Numbered from the stretch's first letter, positions 44,731 through 55,157 are shown. The stretch: DNA of 64,000 nucleotides from Hyphomicrobiales bacterium (GCA_009377755.1 WHTM01000007.1:1-64000), one strand, 5' to 3'. A program made the numbers and translations. The notes: generated by a model from the sequence alone, not told the origin.

Positions 44731-46308
44731 GTGCCGCGTTGGGGAGCGTTGTTCGGTCAACCTGCTCGCGTCGCTATTCCAGCTGAACTCGCAGATGAAG
44801 CGGCACTGCTCGCTTATCTCGGGCTCGGCGCCGGCGAACTCAAGAAAATCTGGTACTATCGGGGGCGGATGTATCAGCATTTCTCGATTGCCAAGGGACC
44901 GAACAAGGTCCGGACGATCAGCGCGCCCGACGGCAGGCTCAAATTCCTTCAGCGCAAACTCGCCGATAAACTCACCGAACTCTACCGGCCGCGCAATCCG
45001 GTTCATGGCTTCGTCGCCGAGCGATCAGTCAAGACCAATGCGCTCGCCCACATGCATCGGCGCTTCGTCGTCAACATCGACCTCAAGGACTTCTTCCCAA
45101 CGATCTCCCAAAACCGCATCGAGGGTATGTTGGCATCATTGGGCATTGACGCTCGCGTCGCCGAAATCCTCGCGCGGATATGCTGCAACAACGGGCATCT
45201 TCCCCAAGGCGCGCCGAGCAGTCCGGTGCTCTCAAACATGATCTGCTTTCGGCTCGACAAGAAGCTCATGGGCATCGCCAAGGAGGCGCGCTGTATCTAC
45301 ACACGCTACGCCGACGATATCACCTTATCGAGCCACCAGCCGCCAACCGCGCTGTTCGAGGCGACCATCCCGCAGGCCGGACGCTTCTCGCCTGACCTCT
45401 TGGCGCCCGAGCTGCGCAACGCCGTCCACCAGAACGGCTTCGCCATCAACCCGAACAAAGCGCACTATGCAGACCGCCACTCGCGCCGCACCGTCACCGG
45501 CCTAAAGATCAACGAATTGCTCAATGTTGACCGCCGCTATGTCCGCAACATTCGCGCAGCTTTGCATTCAATTGAAACGCTCGGGATCAAGGATGCCGAG
45601 AAGAAATTCCACGAGAAGCATAGCGGCCGAGCCAGCCTCGCCGCGCATCTTCATGGGAAAATTTCCTTCCTGACCCACATCAAGGGGCATTCGGACCCGG
45701 TTGTACGCAGCGTCACACTTCGCTTCAACAAGTGCTTCCCCACGCGCACGATCATGGTAGCGCCGACTCCGTCCGAGATGCGTGATCGGGCGGTGTGGGT
45801 GGTCGAACATTCCGAAAATCATGGAACTGCCTTCTTTCTGAAAGGCGTGGGCCTAGTGACCGCCGCGCACTGCGTCGAAGGCGTTGATGAGGTGGAAATC
45901 TTTCATCCCTCGAAGCATGCAAACAAGTTCAAGGCGACGGTTCGGAAGAGCGATGAGCACCGAGATCTGGCCATCCTCGATCACCAAATTCCTGCAACTG
46001 AATATTTTGAGCTTGATTCAATATCGCGGACGATTGCAATCAGCGATCCCATGACGGCGTTAGGATATCCTAGTTGGGGGCCCGGAGACCGGCTCAATAT
46101 CAGACCCGGCGTCGTCAGCACCGTCACTGTCAAGAGCGCGGTCCAACTTATCGAGGTTACGCAGAAGCTGACCCAAGGCATGTCCGGCGGACCGCTCCTT
46201 GATGGCAATGGCGCGGTAGCGGGCATTATCCACAAAGGTGGTCCCAACGAAGGGCGCGATTTCGCGGTTCACATCGAGATGCTGCAAGATTGGCTCAGGG
46301 AAGGCTAA
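44731..46308 (+). CDS. retron-type reverse transcriptase fused to trypsin-like serine protease
   Basis: 525 residues from GTG 44731 (GGGAGG just upstream; GTG 44710 is an in-frame alternative). Residues 1-about 310 are an RT with NALAH at 103-107 (retron NAxxH motif), NIDLKDFFPTI near 115, LPQGAPSSP at 157-165, catalytic YADD at 193-196 and VTGL at 255-258 (retron VTG motif). From about 350 a trypsin-like domain has an intact triad: His380 (VTAAHC), Asp412 (RDLAIL) and Ser485 (GMSGGP). The retron motifs and fused effector suggest an anti-phage retron whose protease is controlled by RT-msDNA. It lies beside a toxin-antitoxin pair, between inverted repeats. Confidence 0.9.
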   Translation: MPRWGALFGQPARVAIPAELADEAALLAYLGLGAGELKKIWYYRGRMYQHFSIAKGPNKVRTISAPDGRLKFLQRKLADKLTELYRPRNPVHGFVAERSVKTNALAHMHRRFVVNIDLKDFFPTISQNRIEGMLASLGIDARVAEILARICCNNGHLPQGAPSSPVLSNMICFRLDKKLMGIAKEARCIYTRYADDITLSSHQPPTALFEATIPQAGRFSPDLLAPELRNAVHQNGFAINPNKAHYADRHSRRTVTGLKINELLNVDRRYVRNIRAALHSIETLGIKDAEKKFHEKHSGRASLAAHLHGKISFLTHIKGHSDPVVRSVTLRFNKCFPTRTIMVAPTPSEMRDRAVWVVEHSENHGTAFFLKGVGLVTAAHCVEGVDEVEIFHPSKHANKFKATVRKSDEHRDLAILDHQIPATEYFELDSISRTIAISDPMTALGYPSWGPGDRLNIRPGVVSTVTVKSAVQLIEVTQKLTQGMSGGPLLDGNGAVAGIIHKGGPNEGRDFAVHIEMLQDWLREG

Positions 46309-46407
46309 CGGCTAGGCACCTTGCAAATCGGAGATTGCGTGTGTTGGACGAGACCTTGATGGTTTGACTGCCGAAGAGCCCGAACGGAAGCTTCTAGAGC
46401 AGCAAGC

Positions 46408-46497
46408 GTAGCCCGGATGAGCGAAGCGAAATCCGGGGACTGTCCGTCCGGTTCGCGATGTCGAACCCGCATTCCGCTGCGCTCCATGCGGGCTACG
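46408..46497. repeat. palindromic repeat family 5, copy 2 (right of RT gene)
   Basis: GTAGCCCGGATGAGCGAAGC at the left and CTCCATGCGGGCTACG at the right, 100 bases after the RT stop and in inverted orientation to the copy at 44329-44415. It lies between the convergent RT and XRE genes. Confidence 0.78.
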
Positions 46498-46507
46498 GAC
46501 GCCTGCG

Positions 46508-46699
46508 CTACCCCTCCAGCGCGCGCGTCACCGCATCCGGGTCTTTTGCGATGACAGTCAGCAGCACCTGCGCGGCCTTGTCGGGGCGGTGGGCACCCTG
46601 CTCCCAATCACGCACCGTCCCGAGCGGGAGATGAAAGCGGGCCGCGAACTGTTCCTGCGTCAGGTCGGCAAAGCTGCTCCGGAGTTCGCCTCCGCCCAT
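46508..46699 (-). CDS. XRE-family HTH protein, short or partial
   Basis: 63 residues containing an XRE helix-turn-helix (LTQEQFAARFHLPLGTVRDW, then EQGAHRPDKAAQVLLTVIAK). It resembles HigA/antitoxin-type DNA-binding proteins but lacks the usual about 30-residue N-terminal extension, and no partner toxin is adjacent. It may be an orphan antitoxin fragment of a second module. It begins 6 bases after the stop of the HTH protein gene at 46705. Confidence 0.6.
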   Translation of the reverse strand: MGGGELRSSFADLTQEQFAARFHLPLGTVRDWEQGAHRPDKAAQVLLTVIAKDPDAVTRALEG

Positions 46700-46704
46700 C
46701 CAGG

Positions 46705-47370
46705 CTACGGCCGCTCCCTCTCCCTCATCCACGCACGCTCCCGCTCGCGCCGCGAGCCCCGGCCGCGCCGGCGCGGCCCGGCCTCCTCGCGCGGCGGCTC
46801 GCGGTTGGCGAGAAAATCCTCGACCGCCGCGCGCGGGGCGCGGGAGAGGTCGACGCCGCCGATGCAGAGCTGCCCGATCGGACGCGACGCCTCCTCTGGC
46901 GCAAGTTCGCCCGGCCGCCGCCTTGGCCGGCGGCGGGCGGCGAGTTTCGCCATCTTCAGGAGCTCCAGCGCCTCGCCGAGCTTGATGGGATCGACGCACG
47001 CGCTCTCCTCCAGCTCGCGGATATGGCGCTCGGCGAGCGCGTCGAGGCGCTGGGCGAGCGTGCGGCGCTTGAGCTTCGCGCTGGCGCGCGCGGTCGGGAT
47101 CGTGTCGGTCGCGCGCGGCGCAAACGGCGGCCGCCGCCACCCGCCGTCGCGCGCCCAGCGGGAGATGCTGGCGTGGCTCACCCCGGTGCGCGCCCTGATC
47201 TCGGCATAGCTGAGCGTCGACTGCTCGATCAGGCGGCGCACCGCCGCGAACGCGGCGTCGGTGTGCGGCCGTCGCGACCCGCGCCGCCGCGGCGCGACCG
47301 CGCCGGCCGGATCGTCGTGATCGGGCCGCACGCCGAGCCGCGCAATCGGAGCATGGAAGGGAGGGCGCAT
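46705..47370 (-). CDS. hypothetical protein with homeodomain-like HTH
   Basis: 221 residues, extremely Arg- and Pro-rich. Residues about 45-80 contain a helix-turn-helix-like stretch (TLSYAEIRARTGVSHASISR, then WARDGGWRRPPFAPRATDT). The rest has a helical middle (LAERHIRELEESACVDPIKL) and a highly charged tail. I recall similar uncharacterised proteins in alphaproteobacteria but no function. It may bind DNA. It lies in the accessory island between the RT system and a solo TctC gene. Confidence 0.6.
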   Translation of the reverse strand: MRPPFHAPIARLGVRPDHDDPAGAVAPRRRGSRRPHTDAAFAAVRRLIEQSTLSYAEIRARTGVSHASISRWARDGGWRRPPFAPRATDTIPTARASAKLKRRTLAQRLDALAERHIRELEESACVDPIKLGEALELLKMAKLAARRRPRRRPGELAPEEASRPIGQLCIGGVDLSRAPRAAVEDFLANREPPREEAGPRRRGRGSRRERERAWMRERERP

Positions 47371-47425
47371 GGCGAGGAATATAAGCCTAGCGCCGGCCTG
47401 CGGCAAGGGGGCGGCGAGGCTCGCC

Positions 47426-48448
47426 TCAATCCCGTTTCGGGATTCCGGCCTTCTCGATCACCGCCCCCCATTTGACGATGTCGGACTTGAGACGGTCCGT
47501 CACGGCCCCCGGCGCGCTGCCCCGCATCTGCATGCCGAGCCTTTGCGACTTCTCCTGCACGTCGGGCAGCACCAGGGCCTCATTGATCGCCTTGTTGAGG
47601 ATCTGGATCACGGCAGCCGGCGTCCCGGTCGGGACAGAGATCGAGTTCCAGCTCGACACGTCGAAGCCCTTGACTCCGCCTTCGATCACGGTCGGAACCT
47701 GGGGCAGGTAGGGCGTCCGCTCCGGACCGGTCGAAGCCAGCACCACAACCTTGTTGTCGCGGATCAGGCCCTGGGCGGCGGCATAGAATTCGAACGCGAT
47801 GTCGATGTCGCCGCGCAGCACCGCAGTCGCCATGTCGGGCGAGGTGCGGAACGGGACCACCGTTGCCTGGATGCCGGCCGTGCTCTTGAACAATTCGGCC
47901 GCGAGATTCTGGGTGCTGCCGGGATTGATGGTGCCGATGTTCAGCTTCCCGGGATTGGCCTTCGCCGTCTTGACGATGTCCTGCACCGATTTCAGCGGCG
48001 AGCCGTCCCGAGTGACGATCAGGACGTCGAAGAAGGCGACCGTCGACACCGATTCGAAATCCTTGAGGATGTTGTAGGGCAGCGATTTGAACAGGGCCGC
48101 GGCGATCGAATAGTTGTTGCCGGTCATCGACAGCGTGTAGCCGTCCGGAGCTGCGGCGGCGCCTGCCTTGGCGGCGACGATGCCGCCGGCCCCGGGGCGG
48201 TTCTCCACGATGAACTGCTTGCCTAGCTTTGCGGTCAGCTTGTCGGTGAGGATGCGCATCCCAACGTCGGCAATGCCGCCAGCGCCGTAAGGAACGATGA
48301 GATGCACAATCCGGTTGGGATAATCGGACTGGGCCACGGCCGTTGCCGCCGTGGCCCAGAGCAGCGCCCCAAAAAGCGCGGCACAGGCTGCACGGCGAAG
48401 CCGGTAGGTCGGCCGATTCTGGTCGGCCATGATGATGTGGTGGGTCAT
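47426..48448 (-). CDS. TctC/Bug family solute-binding protein
   Basis: 340 residues from ATG 48448, preceded by GGGGAGGACC. The leader (ACAALFGALLWATAATAVAQ) is followed by YPNRIVHLIVPYGAGGIADV, VENRPGAGGIVAAKAG and the later Bug loops. Unlike the other four copies in the window it carries TSPDMATAVLRGDIDIAFEF in place of the usual HVPYRG loop, suggesting a different ligand. It is isolated from catabolic genes and from any TctAB. Confidence 0.88.
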   Translation of the reverse strand: MTHHIIMADQNRPTYRLRRAACAALFGALLWATAATAVAQSDYPNRIVHLIVPYGAGGIADVGMRILTDKLTAKLGKQFIVENRPGAGGIVAAKAGAAAAPDGYTLSMTGNNYSIAAALFKSLPYNILKDFESVSTVAFFDVLIVTRDGSPLKSVQDIVKTAKANPGKLNIGTINPGSTQNLAAELFKSTAGIQATVVPFRTSPDMATAVLRGDIDIAFEFYAAAQGLIRDNKVVVLASTGPERTPYLPQVPTVIEGGVKGFDVSSWNSISVPTGTPAAVIQILNKAINEALVLPDVQEKSQRLGMQMRGSAPGAVTDRLKSDIVKWGAVIEKAGIPKRD

Positions 48449-48631
48449 TGTCGGTCCTCCCCTTGTTGATCCTCGCGATCTTGGCACTATGACGCCGTTA
48501 CGGCCGCAGCGTACCCCGACAGCGATCGCGCGCAAGCTGTGGGCTGCGGGGGGTGTCGTGCGCGCGCCCGTGGCCGGAGGCCGTGGGCGAGAAGACGGGT
48601 TATGGCAGCGCACCGGCCGTCGGCGTGACAA

Positions 48632-49177
48632 TCATGGCAGTTTGTCGAAACCCTCACCGAAGCCGTTGAGGCTCATCGGGAAGCCGATCCCCTCTTCCGG
48701 CGTCTGGAAGATGATGAAGGTCGCCGACTTGCCGCCGCGCAACTGGCCGAGCAGCGTTTCGTCCATCACGACTTCGGCGATGCAGCCGTTCGGGAGGCAG
48801 CGTACGAAGCCAGCCCGGCCGATATCGACTTGATCGACCTTGAGGCCTAATCCCGACGGCAGCAAGACCCCGAGCGGTGCGATCACCCGCATCAGCCGGC
48901 TCTTCTGATCGGCGGTCTTGAGCACGATCACGGTAATGCCGACATTGGCGCGGTCTTCGGCGGTCACGCTCTGGATCAAGGCGCACTGCTCGCTCTGTGC
49001 GCCGGGCGGGGTATCGCAGCGGATTTGCCAGTCCTGGTGGACCGAGCGCACGGCGCCCTGCCCGTAGGCCAAGCCGGCGAACCCAACCAGTGGTGCCGCT
49101 GTAAGGAGCAATGCGCGTGCAATACGCTGGGTACGCTGGATCAATTTGCAGCGATCGGGGTCAAATATCTGCATCAT
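48632..49177 (-). CDS. IalB-family (invasion-associated locus B) exported protein
   Basis: About 181 residues from ATG 49177 (an alternative is 49213). A signal-like hydrophobic segment (ALLLTAAPLVGFAGLAYGQG) precedes the IalB domain: HQDWQIRCDTPPGAQSEQCA, VDIGRAGFVRCLPNGCIAEV with paired Cys, and a C-terminal FPMSLNGFGEGFDKL. IalB proteins are periplasmic or envelope proteins common in Hyphomicrobiales; only the Bartonella member is tied to invasion. It lies upstream of and divergent from coxB. Confidence 0.85.
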   Translation of the reverse strand: MMQIFDPDRCKLIQRTQRIARALLLTAAPLVGFAGLAYGQGAVRSVHQDWQIRCDTPPGAQSEQCALIQSVTAEDRANVGITVIVLKTADQKSRLMRVIAPLGVLLPSGLGLKVDQVDIGRAGFVRCLPNGCIAEVVMDETLLGQLRGGKSATFIIFQTPEEGIGFPMSLNGFGEGFDKLP

Positions 49178-49804
49178 CCGGTCCTTGGTCGGCCGAGCAG
49201 ATAGTGGCCGCACCGGCGCGCGCGAATCGAGCGCGTATCCTCGATATCACAGGTTTCATAAACTGACATGGGACCACTCATCGCGGAGAGCAGGAACATC
49301 GCGATTGTGGCCACGACATGGTTGTAGCGTGCCGGGCATGATCCCGATGCCGCCTAACGAGGCCGCGGCGCCACTTCAAGAAACCGCAGCGGCTAATGGG
49401 GAGGGCCGGCCCTGGACCGGAGCCCCTCTGGGACTTGCTCATCGGATCAACTGGGATCCGGAGATGGTCCCGATAGGCACAGGAGGTGCATTGCGGGCGA
49501 GCCGGAATTGTGGTTTGAGAAGCCGGGTTTCTCCCGGGCCCGCCGCACGAACTCGCTAGAGTCGCACTGGGTGGCGGACCCGTGTTGGGGACGGGATTTC
49601 GCCGTCCGACCCCGACATTTGGGTCTCAAAATGGCGGGCGACTCAGTCCGCGGAATCGAGAATGCGTGGTATGACTCGAACAAATGCCGCTTCCTCATAT
49701 GTTTGGCTCATGCCGCTGGCCGCACAGCGATCATTTCATTGATGTGGCGTTCGAAGGGTGCGGCCCAACGGTGACGAAATCTCGTCGAAGGAGCGAATAC
49801 GGCG
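49178..49804. promoter_or_regulatory. long non-coding region upstream of the cox operon
   Basis: About 630 bases between divergent ialB and coxB. No gene is supported. The stretch around 49500-49560 (AAGCCGGGTTTCTCCCGGGC) contains a short inverted repeat. The promoters for coxB and ialB must lie here, but I cannot place -35/-10 boxes with confidence. Confidence 0.4.
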
Positions 49805-50647
49805 ATGCGGTTGTTCAAGCGACTGACCTTCCTTGCGGCGGTTTGCGCGGCGTACGGCACCGGTGGCGGTCTTGCCCATGCGTCGCTTGGTCAGCCCTCG
49901 CCCTGGCAACTGGGCTTGCAGCAATCCGCTACGTCGGTCATGGACAGCGTCACCTCCTTCCACAACTTCCTGCTGATCGTGATCACGCTGATCACCATCC
50001 TCGTGCTCGGCCTGCTCGTGATCGTGATGGTCAAGTTCAACGCCCGGGCCAACCCGATGCCGTCGAGGACGACCCACAACACGCTGCTGGAGGTGCTGTG
50101 GACGGTGGTGCCGGTGCTGATCCTTGTGGCGATCGCGGTGCCGTCGTTCCGGCTGCTGTTTCACCAGCTCGACATCCCCAAGGCCGACCTGACCGTGAAG
50201 GCGACCGGAAAGCAGTGGTTCTGGAGTTATAGCTATCCCGACAACGGGCCGTTCGAGTTCGACTCGCTGATGCTCAAGGACGGCGAGCGCAAGGCGGACC
50301 AGCCGCGGCTCCTGGCGGTCGACAATGAAATGGTTGTGCCGGTCAACAAAGTGGTGCGGGTTCTCGCCACCGGGTCGGACGTGATCCACGCCTTCGCCGT
50401 GCCATCGTTTGGCATCAAGATCGACGCGATCCCGGGCCGTATCAACGAGACTTGGTTCAAGGCAACCAAAGAGGGCATGTACTACGGTCAGTGCTCGGAA
50501 CTGTGCGGGCGGGATCACGCCTACATGCCGATCGCAGTGCGCGTCGTCAGCGATCAGGTCTTCGCCGCCTGGCTCGATGAGGCGAAGAAAAGGTACGCCG
50601 GCAACATTGACCCCGGGCGGCCGACAGCGGTCGCGGCTGCTCAGTAG
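49805..50647 (+). CDS. coxB: cytochrome c oxidase subunit II
   Basis: 280 residues: signal peptide (LTFLAAVCAAYGTGGGLAHA), two membrane helices, then the periplasmic cupredoxin domain with the CuA site. His lies in DVIHAFAVPS and the cluster CSELCGRDHAYMP supplies two Cys, Glu, His and Met. It accepts electrons from cytochrome c and passes them to heme a in subunit I. It is first of the cox operon. A 163-base gap containing a dispersed palindromic repeat separates it from coxA. Confidence 0.95.
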   Translation: MRLFKRLTFLAAVCAAYGTGGGLAHASLGQPSPWQLGLQQSATSVMDSVTSFHNFLLIVITLITILVLGLLVIVMVKFNARANPMPSRTTHNTLLEVLWTVVPVLILVAIAVPSFRLLFHQLDIPKADLTVKATGKQWFWSYSYPDNGPFEFDSLMLKDGERKADQPRLLAVDNEMVVPVNKVVRVLATGSDVIHAFAVPSFGIKIDAIPGRINETWFKATKEGMYYGQCSELCGRDHAYMPIAVRVVSDQVFAAWLDEAKKRYAGNIDPGRPTAVAAAQ

Positions 50648-50690
50648 GACTGCGTAGGACCGCGGCACGCACCGGCGAAGCGACGCTTGC

Positions 50691-52421
<1,731 letters not shown>

Positions 52422-52444
52422 TGTTCGATAGGACGCAGTAACGA

Positions 52445-53368
52445 ATGTCGCTCGCGACCGATAGCGAGACCTCCGCGCCGCTCCGCGCCCAGCCGAGCAT
52501 GGCGGGCGTCGGCGACTACATCGCGCTGATGAAGCCGCGGGTGATGTCGCTTGTCGTCTTCACGGCGTTCGTCGGCTATGCGGTGGCACCGCTACACGTG
52601 CATCCGGTGATCGGCTTTGCCGCGCTCCTGTGCATCGCGATCGGCGCCGGCGCGGCCGGCGCGCTCAACATGTGGTACGACGCCGACATCGACGCGCGGA
52701 TGCGGCGTACCGCCGGGCGGCCGATCCCGGCAGGCCGTGTCACGCCGGGCGAGGCGCTCGCGTTCGGGATCACCCTGGCGACCTTCTCGGTGGTGCTGCT
52801 CGGCCTTCTGGTGAACGTGATCGCCGCCGGCCTGCTGGCCTTCACGATCCTGTTCTATGTCGTCATCTATACGATGTGGTTGAAGCGCTCGACGCCGCAG
52901 AATATCGTGATCGGCGGCGCCGCCGGCGCATTCCCGCCGATGATCGGCTGGGCGGCCGCGACCGGCGGCCTCGCCGTCGAGCCGATCCTCCTGTTCTTGA
53001 TCATCTTCTTCTGGACGCCACCGCACTTTTGGGCGCTCTCGCTCTACAGCGCGGAGGACTATCAGCGTGCCGGCGTGCCGATGCTGCCGGTGGTGTCCGG
53101 CGAGCGCGAGACCCGCCGGCAGATCCTGGTCTACACGCTGATCCTGGTTCCGCTCGGCATTTTGCCGTGGCTGCTCGGCTACGCCGGCCTGAGCTACGGC
53201 ATCGTCGCCGTCGCGACCGGCGCCGTCATGGTCGCAATGGCGCTGCGGGTGCGGCGTGAGGCGCCGGACGCCGGCCACCGCGCGAGCCGCAAGCTGTTCG
53301 CCTTCTCGATCCTGTATCTGTTCCTGCTGTTCGCCGCGCTCCCGGTGGACAAGTGGGTAACGGGATAA
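52445..53368 (+). CDS. ctaB: protoheme IX farnesyltransferase
   Basis: 307 residues, a polytopic UbiA-family prenyltransferase. The two Asp-rich sites are [20 protein letters not shown] and [20 protein letters not shown]. It converts heme b to heme o, the precursor of heme a for the oxidase encoded upstream. Its place between coxA and ctaG is the usual alphaproteobacterial order. Confidence 0.95.
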   Translation: MSLATDSETSAPLRAQPSMAGVGDYIALMKPRVMSLVVFTAFVGYAVAPLHVHPVIGFAALLCIAIGAGAAGALNMWYDADIDARMRRTAGRPIPAGRVTPGEALAFGITLATFSVVLLGLLVNVIAAGLLAFTILFYVVIYTMWLKRSTPQNIVIGGAAGAFPPMIGWAAATGGLAVEPILLFLIIFFWTPPHFWALSLYSAEDYQRAGVPMLPVVSGERETRRQILVYTLILVPLGILPWLLGYAGLSYGIVAVATGAVMVAMALRVRREAPDAGHRASRKLFAFSILYLFLLFAALPVDKWVTG

Positions 53369-53386
53369 TGGGTTCACTCCTGGGTC

Positions 53387-53566
53387 ATGAGCGCCGTGAG
53401 CGAAAGCAATGACCAGCGGCCGGGCATCGTCCTCACCGAGGAGCAGCGGCGTCGCCGGCGCGCCCGCTCGATCGCGATCGCGCTGTCGCTGGCCGCGCTG
53501 GTCGTCCTGGTGTACCTCGTCACCATCGTCAAGCTCGGACCCGGCGTGCTGAACCGACCGATGTGA
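53387..53566 (+). CDS. coxF: CoxF-type small membrane protein of the oxidase operon
   Basis: 59 residues: a charged N-terminus (IVLTEEQRRRRRARSIAIAL) and one transmembrane helix (SLAALVVLVYLVTIVKLGPG). It fills the space between ctaB and ctaG, ending 3 bases before the ctaG start. A small single-helix protein at this position is typical of rhizobial cox operons and is called CoxF. The molecular role is not established. It is easy to miss because of its length. Confidence 0.8.
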   Translation: MSAVSESNDQRPGIVLTEEQRRRRRARSIAIALSLAALVVLVYLVTIVKLGPGVLNRPM

Positions 53567-53569
53567 TCC

Positions 53570-54184
53570 ATGAACGAGCGCGCCACCACAGCATCGAGCG
53601 TTTCGCCGCCGCGGCGGCAACGGCGCGATGTCATGGTCGCGTTTGCCTGCGGCGTGTTCGTCGCCGTCATGGTCGGTGCCGCCTATGCGGCCGTGCCGCT
53701 CTACGACTGGTTCTGCCGCACCACGGGCTTCGGCGGGACGACCCAGGTCGCCGCTGCGGCGCCCGGACAGGTGCTTAGCCGCACGGTGACCGTGCGCTTC
53801 GACGGCAACGTCGCCGGTGGGCTGCCGTGGCGGTTCGTGCCGGAGACGCCGTCCGTTACCGTGCACATCGGCGAGCCGACCACCGTCTATTACAAGGTGG
53901 TCAACGAAGCCGCCCGCGAGACGTTCGGACAGGCGAGCTACAACGTCACGCCGCCGACGGTCGGGGCATACTTCTCCAAGCTCAACTGCTTCTGCTTCAC
54001 TGAGCAGCGGATGAAGCCCGGCGAGACCCGTGACATGGCCGTGGTGTTCTACGTCGAACCGGCGCTTGCCAAGGATGCAGAGCATAACGCGCTGAACACG
54101 ATCACGCTCTCGTACACCTTTTTTCCCGTTCGCAAGCCCGCCAAGCCGGTGGCGAGCACACGGGTGGACAACGGACCGATCTGA
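53570..54184 (+). CDS. ctaG: cytochrome c oxidase assembly protein CtaG/Cox11
   Basis: 204 residues: a basic N-terminus, one membrane anchor (VMVAFACGVFVAVMVGAAYA) and a periplasmic immunoglobulin-like domain with the copper-binding CFCF motif (KLNCFCFTEQRMKPGE). It delivers copper to the CuB site of subunit I. It starts 3 bases after the CoxF stop, within the operon. Length and motifs are normal. Confidence 0.95.
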   Translation: MNERATTASSVSPPRRQRRDVMVAFACGVFVAVMVGAAYAAVPLYDWFCRTTGFGGTTQVAAAAPGQVLSRTVTVRFDGNVAGGLPWRFVPETPSVTVHIGEPTTVYYKVVNEAARETFGQASYNVTPPTVGAYFSKLNCFCFTEQRMKPGETRDMAVVFYVEPALAKDAEHNALNTITLSYTFFPVRKPAKPVASTRVDNGPI

Positions 54185-54231
54185 TTGTGATAAGCTGGGC
54201 GCACTGCGCTGCACTCGCGTGAACGGAGAGA

Positions 54232-55092
54232 ATGGCGATGGCCGAGGCGCATACCAAGCCGCACCACGACTACCACCTGGTCGATCCGAGCCCGTGGCCG
54301 ATCGTGGGTGCGGTTTCGGCGTTCATCGCCGCGGTCGGGGCCATCACCTGGATGCACAGCATGTTTACCGTCGCCCCGCTGGTGCTCGCCGTCGGCTTCA
54401 TCGGCATCCTCTACACCATGGTCGGATGGTGGCGCGATGTCACCCGCGAAGCGCAGTACGACGGCTATCACACCCCCGTTGTGCAGATCTCGCACCGCTA
54501 CGGCATGATCCTGTTCATTGCGTCCGAGGTGATGTTCTTCGTCGCCTGGTTCTGGGCCTATTTCAACACGGCGCTGTTTCCCGCCGATCCGCATGAAATC
54601 GCGCGGCTGGCGGCAACGGGCGGCGTGTGGCCGCCGAAAGGCATCGAGACTTTCGATCCCTGGCACCTGCCGCTGCTCAACACGCTGATCCTGCTCACCT
54701 CCGGCACGACGGTCACCTGGGCGCATCACGCGCTGCTCGAGAACGACCGTGAGGGGCTCAAGTGGGGTCTGATCTGCACCATTGCGCTCGGTGCGCTGTT
54801 CACGTGCGTGCAGGCCTACGAGTACAGCCACGCCGCCTTCGGCTTCAGCGGCAACATCTACGGCGCGACCTTCTTCATGGCGACCGGCTTCCACGGCTTC
54901 CACGTCCTTATCGGCACCTGCTTCTTGGCGGTGTGTTTGTTCCGGGCGCTGGCCGGCCATTTCACCCCGACCCAGCATCTCGGCTTCGAGTTCGCGGCTT
55001 GGTACTGGCACTTCGTCGACGTGGTGTGGCTGTTTCTGTTCGCCTGCATCTACGTTTATGGCGCCGGCGCGGCGAGTGCAGGCGGGCATTGA
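54232..55092 (+). CDS. coxC: cytochrome c oxidase subunit III
   Basis: 286 residues with seven membrane helices. Family features are HDYHLVDPSPWPIVGAVSAF at the start, MFFVAWFWAYFNTALFP in the centre and AWYWHFVDVVWLFLFACIYV at the end. It stabilises subunit I and supports sustained proton uptake. The ribosome site GGAGAGA precedes the ATG at 54232. A repeat-rich gap of 176 bases follows. Confidence 0.95.
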   Translation: MAMAEAHTKPHHDYHLVDPSPWPIVGAVSAFIAAVGAITWMHSMFTVAPLVLAVGFIGILYTMVGWWRDVTREAQYDGYHTPVVQISHRYGMILFIASEVMFFVAWFWAYFNTALFPADPHEIARLAATGGVWPPKGIETFDPWHLPLLNTLILLTSGTTVTWAHHALLENDREGLKWGLICTIALGALFTCVQAYEYSHAAFGFSGNIYGATFFMATGFHGFHVLIGTCFLAVCLFRALAGHFTPTQHLGFEFAAWYWHFVDVVWLFLFACIYVYGAGAASAGGH

Positions 55093-55118
55093 GCGAAGAC
55101 ACCAGTCCCGGACGGCAA

Positions 55119-55157
55119 CGCAGGCAAGTTTACGCAGCCTGCGTAAACTTGCCTGCG
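55119..55157. repeat. perfect 19-base palindrome in the coxC-DUF983 gap
   Basis: CGCAGGCAAGTTTACGCAG and its exact reverse complement are separated by one base. Further GTCCCGGAC and GATCCGGGAC ends lie outside (55105-55173). It is a long perfect dyad just 26 bases after the coxC stop and could form a very stable RNA stem, a terminator or attenuator, or be a mobile palindromic unit. Confidence 0.8.

Noticed and set aside
44707-46308. Group II intron or diversity-generating RT
   Set aside because: No maturase or HNH domain, no intron-like RNA ends and no variable-template repeat pair seen; the NAxxH and VTG motifs point to retrons.
46508-47140. One 210-residue XRE protein
   Set aside because: Only the last 63 codons look like XRE; the upstream part is an out-of-frame shadow of the HTH gene at 46705-47370.
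52592-54214. 540-codon leftward frame across ctaB-ctaG
   Set aside because: Low-complexity antisense frame crossing three clear plus-strand genes.
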